A stretch of 10,264 bases of DNA from Clostridiales bacterium (GTDB lineage Bacteria > Bacillota > Clostridia > Oscillospirales > Oscillospiraceae): contig JAJBTD010000074.1 in the NCBI GenBank assembly GCA_020861055.1, positions 1 to 10,264 on the forward strand, read 5' to 3'. Numbering within the stretch: the stretch's first letter is position 1; each line of letters starts with the position of its first letter. Shown piece by piece: positions 1-4,170 of the stretch. A program made the translations under genes and the position numbers. The notes beneath the pieces are model-generated. The model did no database searches. It was not told the origin of the DNA and saw only the letters and a program-made list of their open reading frames with translations.

Positions 1-1
1 G

Positions 2-232
2 TATGTGGGCGACCATATTGTGCCGGACGAGGGGCGGGAGTTGCTGCTCGTTTCGGAGGGGTATGTAGAAGATTTTGGGGAAACCTGTCTGTTCGGGCAG
101 CAGGTGGAGGACCCAAGGGCTTTTTCCATCCTGACTCCGGAGGACCTGTCTACCGGGTGGACGAAGGTGGAGAGCGACGAAATTTCCGACGCTGAGGCAG
201 TCAGTATTATTTTGGGAGGCGAGGCATCATGA
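2..232 (+). CDS. Unrecognised phage late protein, 3' end only
   Basis: The reading frame is open from the window edge (codon TAT at 2-4), so the gene begins upstream and only its last 76 codons are seen. A GTG at position 5 could be read as a start, but no ribosome binding site can be seen and the frame continues leftwards, so I treat it as internal. The visible part is acidic, with many Asp and Glu, and has no membrane segment or motif I recognise. It ends with TGA at 230-232, overlapping the ATG of the next gene as ATGA, which suggests translational coupling. By position, before a carbohydrate-binding protein and the lysis genes, it may be a tail-associated or baseplate-end protein, but the sequence does not show this. 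Confidence 0.65.
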   Translation, partial: YVGDHIVPDEGRELLLVSEGYVEDFGETCLFGQQVEDPRAFSILTPEDLSTGWTKVESDEISDAEAVSIILGGEAS

Positions 233-636
233 CACGAGCAGAGGCATTGAAGTACCGGGCGGCCATCGAGACGGCGGTACAGTCACTGGACGACGAGACG
301 GCGGCAGAGGTCCCCACCCTGTTCCCGGCGTGGAGCGCTGAGACGGCTTACGAGGCGGGGACAAGGGTGCAGTACGGCGGGACGGTGTACACCGTCTTGC
401 AGACCCACACCAGTCAGAGCGACTGGACGCCGGATGCGGCGGTGAGCCTGTTTGCCCAGGTGCTGCCCGGACAGGGCGGCTCTGAACTCGGCGAGTGGGT
501 CCAACCGGACAGCACGAACCCCTACATGGTCGGGGACCGGGTGCTGTATAACGGCGTAGTCTATGAATCCATCATCGACAACAACGTATGGTCCCCGGAG
601 GCTTACCCCGCCGGATGGAAAGAAGTGGAGGTGTAA
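229..636 (+). CDS. Phage protein with two carbohydrate-binding-like modules
   Basis: This is a 135-residue protein. Residues 1-30 are probably helical. Two short aromatic-rich beta modules follow: one at about residues 31-76 (PAWSAETAYEAGTRVQYGG, then VYTVLQTHTSQSDWTP) and one at about 89-135 (EWVQP, then YMVGDRVLYNGVVYES, then WSPEAYPAGW). The pattern W..x.xYxxGDxVxYxGxxYxxxxxxxxxxxxWxP is that of the CBM5/12 (chitin-binding type 3) fold. In phages, such domains sit on tail or fibre-associated proteins that touch cell-surface glycans. The ATG overlaps the stop of the preceding gene, with a GGGAGG site at 214-219. The two modules are only loosely similar. Ligand and virion location are inferred; the fold call is fairly secure. 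Confidence 0.8.
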   Translation: MTRAEALKYRAAIETAVQSLDDETAAEVPTLFPAWSAETAYEAGTRVQYGGTVYTVLQTHTSQSDWTPDAAVSLFAQVLPGQGGSELGEWVQPDSTNPYMVGDRVLYNGVVYESIIDNNVWSPEAYPAGWKEVEV

Positions 637-639
637 ATC

Positions 640-840
640 ATGGGAATCAATGGAGCGACCAACGAATTTCTGGACAACCTGACAAAGCTCATCAACGAGT
701 GCAAGCTGCCGCCCACCAATGTCCGGCTCTGTCTGGACATTGTACGGCTCCAGGTGGTGAGCCTGGAACAGCAGGCCATTGAGCAGGAGAAGGCCCAGGA
801 GGCGGCGAAGGCCAAACGGGAGGGCGAGGCGAATGAGTGA
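640..840 (+). CDS. Small helical phage protein, unknown function
   Basis: This is a 66-residue protein that I do not recognise. The first 40 residues look like a mixed polar/hydrophobic helical unit. The last 30 are a charged Glu/Lys/Ala-rich helix (EQQAIEQEKAQEAAKAKREG) likely to be an extended or coiled-coil helix. There is no membrane segment. A GGAGGTG site at 626-632, inside the end of the previous gene, lies seven bases before the ATG. The end of the gene overlaps the start of the next one and contains its ribosome binding site. Small proteins of this size commonly sit between tail-fibre genes and holin genes in Firmicutes prophages. No function can be read from the sequence. Confidence 0.8.
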   Translation: MGINGATNEFLDNLTKLINECKLPPTNVRLCLDIVRLQVVSLEQQAIEQEKAQEAAKAKREGEANE

Positions 841-1108
841 GACGATTCTTGCCAGTATTATCTCCGCCTTTTCCGCTCTCATCGTCTGCATGATAAACAA
901 TGCGGTTCAGTCCAACGCACAGCGAAAACAGGCGGACAAGACCACGGCCCTCATCACCTACCGGCTGGAAGAGCTGGAGAAAAAGGTCGGCAAGCACAAC
1001 GAGGTCATCGAGCGGACGTACAAGCTGGAGCAGCATGAAGCGGTGGTGGATGAGCAAATTAAAGTTGCCAATCATCGGATAGAGGATTTGGAACAGGCAA
1101 ATAAGTGA
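833..1108 (+). CDS. Membrane-anchored coiled-coil protein of the lysis module
   Basis: This is a 91-residue protein. Residues 4-24 form one hydrophobic segment (ILASIISAFSALIVCMINNA). It is followed by a long charged helix at about residues 30-90 with coiled-coil-like spacing (YRLEELEKKV, then IERTYKLEQHE, then ANHRIEDLEQ). One membrane anchor plus a coiled coil, placed just before the holin, resembles the XhlA-type hemolysin/holin-accessory proteins of Firmicutes phages. However, XhlA usually carries its membrane helix at the C-terminus, so the match is by architecture and position only. I chose the ATG at 833 because GGGAGGG at 819-824 precedes it and the hydrophobic segment then starts the protein; an in-frame start at 779 would add an unlikely Arg-rich tail. 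The gene overlaps the previous one by eight bases. Confidence 0.75.
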   Translation: MSETILASIISAFSALIVCMINNAVQSNAQRKQADKTTALITYRLEELEKKVGKHNEVIERTYKLEQHEAVVDEQIKVANHRIEDLEQANK

Positions 1109-1175
1109 AAATGGTGGAGCATTTTGTGAAATCATTTCACTTGTTGACTTCACTTTTTTACTTATTTCTTCACTT
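1103..1175. repeat. TTCACTT motif cluster with a 15-bp palindrome
   Basis: The AT-rich gap between the coiled-coil gene and the holin carries TTCACTT at 1136-1142, 1149-1155 and 1169-1175. The inverse, AAGTGAA, is at 1103-1109, overlapping the end of the upstream gene. The first + copy is half of a perfect palindrome, GTGAAAT-C-ATTTCAC, at 1126-1140. AAATAAGT at 1099-1106 could also pair with ACTTATTT at 1160-1167. A TTGACT at 1144-1149 resembles a -35 box, but no good -10 follows at the right distance. The cluster could be an operator or a structured leader of the holin-endolysin message; the sequence does not decide between these. Confidence 0.6.
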
Positions 1176-1216
1176 GTTACCCACAAATTTACATTATCAG
1201 AAAGGAACGTGAAAAC

Positions 1217-1432
1217 ATGAACACCATTATCGAGAGAATCACCAACAGTGCATGGCTCAAGGCGGCGGGAGTGCGAGCTGGCAAGACGATTGCGCAGACT
1301 GCGGTTGCTGCTATCGGCACGTCTGCCGTGATGGGCGACGTGGACTGGCTGGCGGTGGGGAGCGCCGCTCTGCTGGCGGGTATCCTGTCCCTGCTGACCA
1401 GTGTGGCCGGTCTGCCGGAGGTGGAGGCGTGA
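1217..1432 (+). CDS. Phage holin, r1t type
   Basis: This 71-residue protein should permeabilise the cytoplasmic membrane at the end of infection and release the endolysin. The N-terminal 20 residues are charged (ERITNSAWLKAAGVRAGKT). A first hydrophobic helix spans about residues 22-40 (AQTAVAAIGTSAVMG), a short turn follows (DVDWLA), and a second helix spans about 45-66 (VGSAALLAGILSLLTSVAG). The order 'KT.AQTAVA.IGTSA....VDWL.V.SAAL.A.LS.LTS.AG' is the signature of the r1t/phage holin III family, and the length is usual for it. AGAAAGGAA at 1198-1206 serves as ribosome binding site. The end overlaps the next small gene as GTGA, suggesting coupled translation. Confidence 0.92.
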   Translation: MNTIIERITNSAWLKAAGVRAGKTIAQTAVAAIGTSAVMGDVDWLAVGSAALLAGILSLLTSVAGLPEVEA

Positions 1433-1530
1433 AGCGGCTTTTGCAGATGTTTATGGCCCTCCTGCTGATTCTGGCGGGAGCGGCCATCGACGACCCGTAC
1501 ATGGACGTAGGCTATCGACAGACAAAATAG
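1429..1530 (+). CDS. 33-residue membrane microprotein between holin and endolysin
   Basis: GTG at 1429 opens a 33-codon frame ending at TAG 1528-1530. A strong site, GGAGG at 1417-1421, lies seven bases upstream, and the start overlaps the holin stop (GTGA). The product has a basic start (VKRLLQ), one hydrophobic stretch of about 17 residues (MFMALLLILAGAAI) and a polar, acid-rich tail (DDPYMDVGYRQTK). It could be a signal-peptide-like or single-pass membrane peptide; there is no lipobox Cys. Its position suggests a lysis-timing role such as an antiholin-like peptide, but this is a guess. An alternative is that it is merely a coupling frame that carries ribosomes to the endolysin start 11 bases further on. 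No family is recognised. Confidence 0.55.
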   Translation: MKRLLQMFMALLLILAGAAIDDPYMDVGYRQTK

Positions 1531-1541
1531 GGAGGCATGAC

Positions 1542-2399
1542 ATGAACTATTATCCCGATATCAGCCACTATCACCCGGTAGAGGATTGGAGCAAGGTCAA
1601 GGCCAACTGCCCGTTCCTCATCTCAAAAGCCACACAGGGGATGAGCTACGTTGATCCTACCCTCACCGAGTTTATCCAGGGCTGTGAGGCAAACAAGATT
1701 CCCTACTGGCTCTATGCCTATCTGAGCAAGGGCAGCGAGCTGGCACAGGCAAAGTACCTTATCTCCACCTGCAAGGGCCTTGTGGGTGACTACTTCCGGG
1801 GCTATGTGCTGGACGTGGAGGCCGGAAACACGGCAGCAAACGTCAAGGCGGCTCTGGACTACCTGGAAGGGCTGGGCGGCAAGTGTATCATCTACACGAT
1901 GTACGCACAGTACAGCACTTACAAGAGCGTTATCACTGGGCGGGGAGAGAATACCGCCTGGTGGGAGGCCCGGTACGGGAAGAACGACGGCAGTTATAAC
2001 AGCAGCTACCCCGCCCACGACGGTGCAGACCTCCATCAGTACACCAGTAAGGGCAGCTGCCCCGGCATCTCCGGTAGCGTGTGCGACCTGAACCGGCTCA
2101 CCGGGACGAAAGCGGAGAACTGGTTCACGGGGGCGGGCTTGACCATTACGACCACCACCACAAGCACGACAGGAGGGTTTGACGTGAGCACACTATCCAC
2201 CATTAAGAAGGGCTCCAGCGGGGCCCAGGTCAAGAGCCTCCAGAGCCTGCTCAACGGCAAGGCCGGGGCGAGCCTGTCCGTAGACGGCGACTGCGGCAGT
2301 AAGACCGTGGCAGCGGTCAAGAGCTACCAGTCGGCCCAGGGGTTGACAGTGGACGGAATCGCCGGGGTCAATACGTGGACGGCGCTGCTGACCAAGTAG
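1542..2399 (+). CDS. Endolysin: GH25 muramidase with PG_binding_1 domain
   Basis: This 285-residue N-acetylmuramidase cleaves the peptidoglycan glycan chain during phage release. The GH25 domain covers residues 1-195. The family acidic residues are visible: Asp6 in PDISHYH, and Asp91 and Glu93 in YVLDVEAG. The late motif HQYTSKGSCPGISG...CDLNRL closes the barrel. A Thr-rich linker (about 200-212) leads to a PG_binding_1 domain at about 217-285 (KKGSSGAQVKSLQSLL, then LSVDGDCGSKTVAAVKSYQ, then LTVDGIAGVNTWTALL). There is no signal peptide, so export depends on the holin. I chose the ATG at 1542 because GGGAGG at 1530-1535 precedes it and the protein then starts at the catalytic barrel. A possible internal start within this gene is listed separately. 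Confidence 0.97.
   Translation: MNYYPDISHYHPVEDWSKVKANCPFLISKATQGMSYVDPTLTEFIQGCEANKIPYWLYAYLSKGSELAQAKYLISTCKGLVGDYFRGYVLDVEAGNTAANVKAALDYLEGLGGKCIIYTMYAQYSTYKSVITGRGENTAWWEARYGKNDGSYNSSYPAHDGADLHQYTSKGSCPGISGSVCDLNRLTGTKAENWFTGAGLTITTTTTSTTGGFDVSTLSTIKKGSSGAQVKSLQSLLNGKAGASLSVDGDCGSKTVAAVKSYQSAQGLTVDGIAGVNTWTALLTK
2171..2186 (+). promoter_or_regulatory. Internal ribosome binding site and GTG start inside the endolysin
   Basis: AGGAGGG at 2171-2177 is a near-perfect anti-SD match. It is followed, seven bases after AGGAGG, by an in-frame GTG at 2184-2186 (Val215 of the endolysin). The site falls exactly between the Thr-rich linker and the PG_binding_1 domain. Starting here would give a 71-residue product, MSTLSTIKKG...LLTK, made of the cell-wall-binding domain alone. 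Internal starts of this kind are established for some Gram-positive phage endolysins, such as Lys170 of an Enterococcus phage. Part of the motif is dictated by the Gly-Gly codons, so chance is possible. Confidence 0.6.
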
Positions 2400-2404
2400 G
2401 GCGC

Positions 2405-2437
2405 AAAAAGAGGCTCATCCCGTGACGGGGTGGGCCT
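2405..2437. terminator. Bidirectional terminator between endolysin and convergent gene
   Basis: An 11-pair stem (AGGCTCATCCC at 2411-2421, loop GTGAC, GGGGTGGGCCT at 2427-2437, with some G-T pairs) begins 12 bases after the endolysin stop. Read on the - strand, the stem is followed at once by CTTTTT (complement of 2405-2410), a good intrinsic terminator for the - strand gene that stops at 2443. On the + strand the following stretch (CCTTACTATTGTTTC) is only moderately T-rich, so termination of the late operon is probably weaker. Confidence 0.75.
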
Positions 2438-2442
2438 CCTTA

Positions 2443-2718
2443 CTATTGTTTCTCTATCTGCGCTTTTACGACGTCCGGCTGTTCTTCCCAGGTATCTGGC
2501 TGCGCTTTGATGGCATCGATCTTTGCCTGTATCTCCTCCCGGCTGGACTTTATCTCCGCGATGGTCTCATCCAGTCTGGCCACATAGACGCCCATCGCGC
2601 TGGGGCGCGAACCGTCTGGCGCGGCAAGGGCAATTTGCAGCAGCTCCGCCGTATGAATCGACTCATCCATGCGGTACACGGTGGCCGTCAGATATTCCAG
2701 GTATGGGTCCCGCTGCAT
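2443..2718 (-). CDS. Small helical protein convergent to the lysis genes (candidate moron)
   Basis: This 91-residue protein is transcribed towards the late operon. I do not recognise it. It looks wholly helical: residues 5-35 (YLEYLTATVYRMDESIHTAE) contain paired hydrophobics, and about 48-75 is a charged heptad-like helix (RLDETIAEIKSSREEIQAKI). It has no membrane segment or signal peptide, so it should be cytoplasmic. It is supported by AAGGAG (complement of 2728-2733) nine bases before the ATG, by a promoter at 2751-2779, and by a terminator directly after its stop. An independently promoted gene between the endolysin and the attachment site is the usual place for phage cargo (morons) expressed in the lysogen. 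Function is unknown. Confidence 0.75.
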   Translation of the reverse strand: MQRDPYLEYLTATVYRMDESIHTAELLQIALAAPDGSRPSAMGVYVARLDETIAEIKSSREEIQAKIDAIKAQPDTWEEQPDVVKAQIEKQ

Positions 2719-2750
2719 AGCCTGTCGCTCCTTCGCTTTTGGATGGATTT

Positions 2751-2779
2751 ATTGTGGGGGATGGGCGTGGGTTTGTCAA
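2751..2779 (-). promoter_or_regulatory. Sigma-A-type promoter of the convergent small gene
   Basis: On the - strand, a perfect TTGACA (complement of 2774-2779) is followed after 17 bases by CACAAT (complement of 2751-2756), which matches four of six -10 positions. It lies about 33 bases before the ATG at 2718, leaving room for a short leader with AAGGAG. A housekeeping promoter here suggests expression during lysogeny, independent of the late operon. Confidence 0.6.
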
Positions 2780-2954
2780 GAGTTTATTTGCCGTATTACC
2801 CATTATTTACCGGGAAGCGAATTCGTTTTGATTCACGCCTTTTTGCGACAGTTTAACCAAATGTGCGTTTTCTGTCGAGTTTTACGATGATTCAGATAGA
2901 AATAATTTGTATGCTACCCGTATACTATAACATTTTGTTGTGCACTTTGACAGG
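2780..2954. other. AT-rich gap between candidate moron and tRNA
   Basis: No gene with a convincing ribosome binding site is seen here. The stretch is markedly more AT-rich than both flanks. It holds a short inverted repeat CGACAG (2846-2851) / CTGTCG (2872-2877) and a GTATAC palindrome at 2920-2925 next to ACTATAA. A TTGACA at 2947-2952 has no matching -10 on the + strand. As the segment next to the presumed attachment site, it may contain integrase or excisionase arm sites, but nothing in it proves that. Confidence 0.4.
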
Positions 2955-2955
2955 C

Positions 2956-2993
2956 AAAAAAGTGCCCGGTTTCGTCTGAAACCAGGCATTTTT
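2956..2993 (-). terminator. Terminator downstream of tRNA-Arg
   Basis: The stem is TGCC-c-GGTTTC (2963-2973), loop GTCT, GAAACC-a-GGCA (2978-2988), with one C/A mismatch. It is flanked by six A on the left (2956-2961) and five T on the right (2989-2993), so it is a good intrinsic terminator in both directions. On the - strand it starts three bases after the tRNA 3' end and should end that transcript. In the other direction it would shield the tRNA from prophage read-through. Confidence 0.85.
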
Positions 2994-2995
2994 CA

Positions 2996-3040
2996 TACGG
3001 CAGAAGGGACTCGAACCCCCGACCTTTTGATTCGTAGTCA
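2996..3040. other. Presumed prophage attachment core in the tRNA 3' half
   Basis: The prophage lysis end stops just short of the tRNA-Arg 3' end, and chromosomal genes begin on the other side. Tyrosine integrases commonly recombine within the anticodon-to-3'-end half of a tRNA gene, so the core probably lies here. The second copy needed to prove it would be outside the window, at the far prophage end. The exact limits are therefore a guess. Confidence 0.4.
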
Positions 3041-3069
3041 AACGCTCTATCCAACTGAGCTACTACCGC
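2996..3069 (-). tRNA. tRNA-Arg (anticodon ACG)
   Basis: The 74-base sequence folds as a full cloverleaf: acceptor GCGGTAG/CTGCCGT, with a G-U pair at 1-72; T8, A9; D arm GCTC/GAGC with AGTTGGATA in the loop; anticodon stem TTTGA/TCAAA with loop CTACGAA; variable loop AGGTC; T stem GGGGG/CCCTT with loop TTCGAGT; discriminator A. The anticodon ACG (A34 usually becomes inosine) reads CGU, CGC and CGA. The 3' CCA is not encoded. The gene faces away from the HAD gene, and its 3' end points to the prophage. Confidence 0.97.
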
Positions 3070-3102
3070 ATACCGCGATGATCTCTCATCAATAGCTTGG
3101 AT

Positions 3103-3131
3103 ATTATAGCACAGCCATTTTGAGATTGCAA
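3103..3131 (-). promoter_or_regulatory. Promoter of tRNA-Arg
   Basis: On the - strand, TTGCAA (complement of 3126-3131), a 17-base spacer and a perfect TATAAT (complement of 3103-3108) lie about 34 bases before the tRNA 5' end. The -10 box overlaps the TAA stop codon of the upstream HAD gene (3104-3106), so the promoter is embedded in the end of that gene. Confidence 0.88.
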
Positions 3132-3910
3132 GTATTTTCTTCCCGTTTTGGCAGAATTTTTTTGATGACCTCCGATGGGTGGGCGCATGTGGGATAGCGG
3201 ACGGTCAGCTCCGGGTTGCCCCCCGCCACGGCGTAGGCTCGTCCTGCGGCGGCCAGCATAGGCTCGTCGTTCAGGTTGTCCCCGAAGGCCAGAGTCTCCT
3301 CCGGAGAGACGCCCAGCAGACGACAGGCGGCCAGCAGGCCCTTCCCCTTGTCCGTCACATTGAAATCCACCCAGGACACCCCGGACCGGGCCACCAACAG
3401 CCTGCTGCCCCAGGCCCCTTTCGCCCAGGCGGCAAAGCCCTCGATGTCCTGCTTGATATAGCAGGCCACCTTGACCACATCCCCCTCTACGTCCGCCAGA
3501 TCGTGGATGACAGCGTACTGATACCGCCGGGAGAGGAGCTGCTCCTCCACAACGCCGTTGGCCCCGTGGTAGACCCAGCACTGCTCCGCCGTCTCCAGCA
3601 CCACGTCGCACTGGGGCCAGCGGGAAGCCTCCTCCGCGGCGGCCAGGGCGTCCCTCCGTGGCATGGGGTCGGTGTAGAGCAGCCGGTCCCCCCGGAAGAT
3701 GCAGCTCCCGTTCTGGGCGATAATGAGGGGCTCCCGCTCCAGGGTGGACAGGGCCCGGCGGATGCTGGGGGCCTGCCGTCCGCTGGAGATGGCCAGATGC
3801 AGCCCGCTGCGCTGGACCTCGTCCAGCAGGGCCTTCACCTGGGGCGGCAGATATCCCGTCCCCTCCAGGATGAGGGTGCCGTCCAGGTCGGAGACGATGA
3901 GCTTTATCAT
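3104..3910 (-). CDS. Cof-type HAD-IIB family phosphatase
   Basis: This 268-residue cytoplasmic hydrolase is of the HAD superfamily, Cof/subfamily IIB. Members dephosphorylate small phosphorylated metabolites (sugar phosphates, flavin or pyridoxal phosphate); the substrate here cannot be read. Motif I is VSDLDGT with nucleophile Asp8 and acid/base Asp10. Motif II is the ISSGR region (Ser42/Ser43). Motif III is Lys188 in NVTDKGKGL. Motif IV is FGDNLNDEPM with Asp211 and Asp215, which bind Mg. The IIB cap occupies about residues 85-180, and the length is typical. The ATG at 3910 is preceded by AGGTGA, and motif I begins at the expected distance. The gene stands alone: a long repeat-bearing gap separates it from ftsK upstream, and the tRNA promoter overlaps its stop. 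Confidence 0.93.
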   Translation of the reverse strand: MIKLIVSDLDGTLILEGTGYLPPQVKALLDEVQRSGLHLAISSGRQAPSIRRALSTLEREPLIIAQNGSCIFRGDRLLYTDPMPRRDALAAAEEASRWPQCDVVLETAEQCWVYHGANGVVEEQLLSRRYQYAVIHDLADVEGDVVKVACYIKQDIEGFAAWAKGAWGSRLLVARSGVSWVDFNVTDKGKGLLAACRLLGVSPEETLAFGDNLNDEPMLAAAGRAYAVAGGNPELTVRYPTCAHPSEVIKKILPKREENTCNLKMAVL

Positions 3911-3940
3911 AAAGTATCACCTGTTTTGTTCGTGTTTTGT

Positions 3941-4010
3941 GAGGGGATGCGCAGCCCCTCTTGGCTCCCTCTCCGAGGGAGCTGGCTGCCCGAAGGGCAG
4001 ACTGAGGGAG
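3941..4010. repeat. Palindromic repeat, copy A, with preceding hairpin
   Basis: A hairpin GAGGGG...CCCCTC at 3941-3960 is followed by a two-hairpin unit: GCTCCCTC-tcc-GAGGGAGC (3964-3982), CTGCCC-gaa-GGGCAG (3986-4000), then ACTGAGGGAG (4001-4010). Copy B is the same unit in inverted orientation. In the second hairpin the stem bases differ between A and B while pairing is kept, which points to selection on structure. I associate this kind of 'GGCTCCCTC...CTGAGGGAG' unit with intergenic repeats scattered through gut Clostridia genomes; that is recollection, not a search. Confidence 0.8.
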
Positions 4011-4031
4011 TGCGGTAGGGTCTATCGGCCA

Positions 4032-4077
4032 GCAGAAAACTTTCGGCGAATTCGTACAACTTTCTGCGTATTCGCCG
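4032..4077. repeat. 20-bp tandem repeat with interleaved inverted repeats
   Basis: Two imperfect 20-bp copies run head to tail: AACTTTCGGCGAATTCGTAC (4038-4057) and AACTTTCTGCGTATTCGCCG (4058-4077). Two perfect inverted pairs interleave: GCAGAAA (4032-4038) with TTTCTGC (4061-4067), and CGGCGAAT (4044-4051) with ATTCGCCG (4070-4077). The order a-b-a'-b' is that of a pseudoknot if transcribed, or of alternative hairpins. This AT-richer core lies between inverted copies A and B. Confidence 0.75.
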
Positions 4078-4109
4078 TAATATAGTGCTTGTCGGGGGTG
4101 CGTGCCGCT

Positions 4110-4153
4110 CTCCCTCAGTCAGCTTCGCTGACAGCTCCCTCAAAGAGGGAGCC
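4110..4153. repeat. Palindromic repeat, copy B (inverted relative to A)
   Basis: The unit reads CTCCCTCAGT, then hairpin GTCAGC-ttc-GCTGAC (4118-4132), then hairpin GCTCCCTC-aaa-GAGGGAGC (4134-4152). It is the reverse complement of copy A in layout, with different loop bases. Together A and B form terminal inverted repeats around about 100 bp, a MITE-like layout. No target-site duplication was evident by eye. Confidence 0.8.
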
Positions 4154-4170
4154 GAGAGGTCTATGCAAAT

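Larger units (their letters stand above)
1..2995. mobile_element. Late (lysis-module) end of a prophage or tailocin
   Basis: Seven small, closely packed + strand genes end in a holin and a GH25 endolysin, the usual order at the right end of the late operon of a Firmicutes siphophage or myophage prophage. A convergent small gene and an AT-rich gap follow, then a tRNA gene whose 3' end faces the element. Several genes overlap by four bases (ATGA, GTGA) and strong Shine-Dalgarno sites are used, as is typical of phages. No integrase, capsid or terminase gene is visible, so the rest lies to the left of the window. A phage-tail-like bacteriocin would show the same lysis genes and cannot be excluded. 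The right boundary at the tRNA 3' end is inferred. Confidence 0.8.

Noticed and set aside
779..832. Upstream in-frame start for the coiled-coil lysis protein
   Set aside because: It would add an 18-residue Arg-rich tail read from the previous gene's charged helix. The ATG at 833 has a good GGGAGGG site and puts the membrane helix at the N-terminus.
1144..1170. TTGACT as a promoter for the holin
   Set aside because: The sequence 16-18 bases downstream (TTTCTTCAC) does not resemble TATAAT. It is kept only as part of the repeat cluster.
2422..2856. 144-codon + strand frame after the endolysin
   Set aside because: It starts inside the terminator stem, lacks a ribosome binding site and runs antisense to the - strand gene, which has promoter, ribosome binding site and terminator.
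2947..2975. TTGACA on the + strand before the tRNA terminator
   Set aside because: No -10-like hexamer follows at 16-18 bases, and a terminator stem begins at once, so it is not a working promoter by sequence.
3063..3920. Alternative - strand frame over the HAD gene
   Set aside because: The overlapping frame holds all HAD motifs (DLDGT, GDNLND) while this one is Gly/Arg/Pro-rich, runs into the tRNA and has no conserved features.
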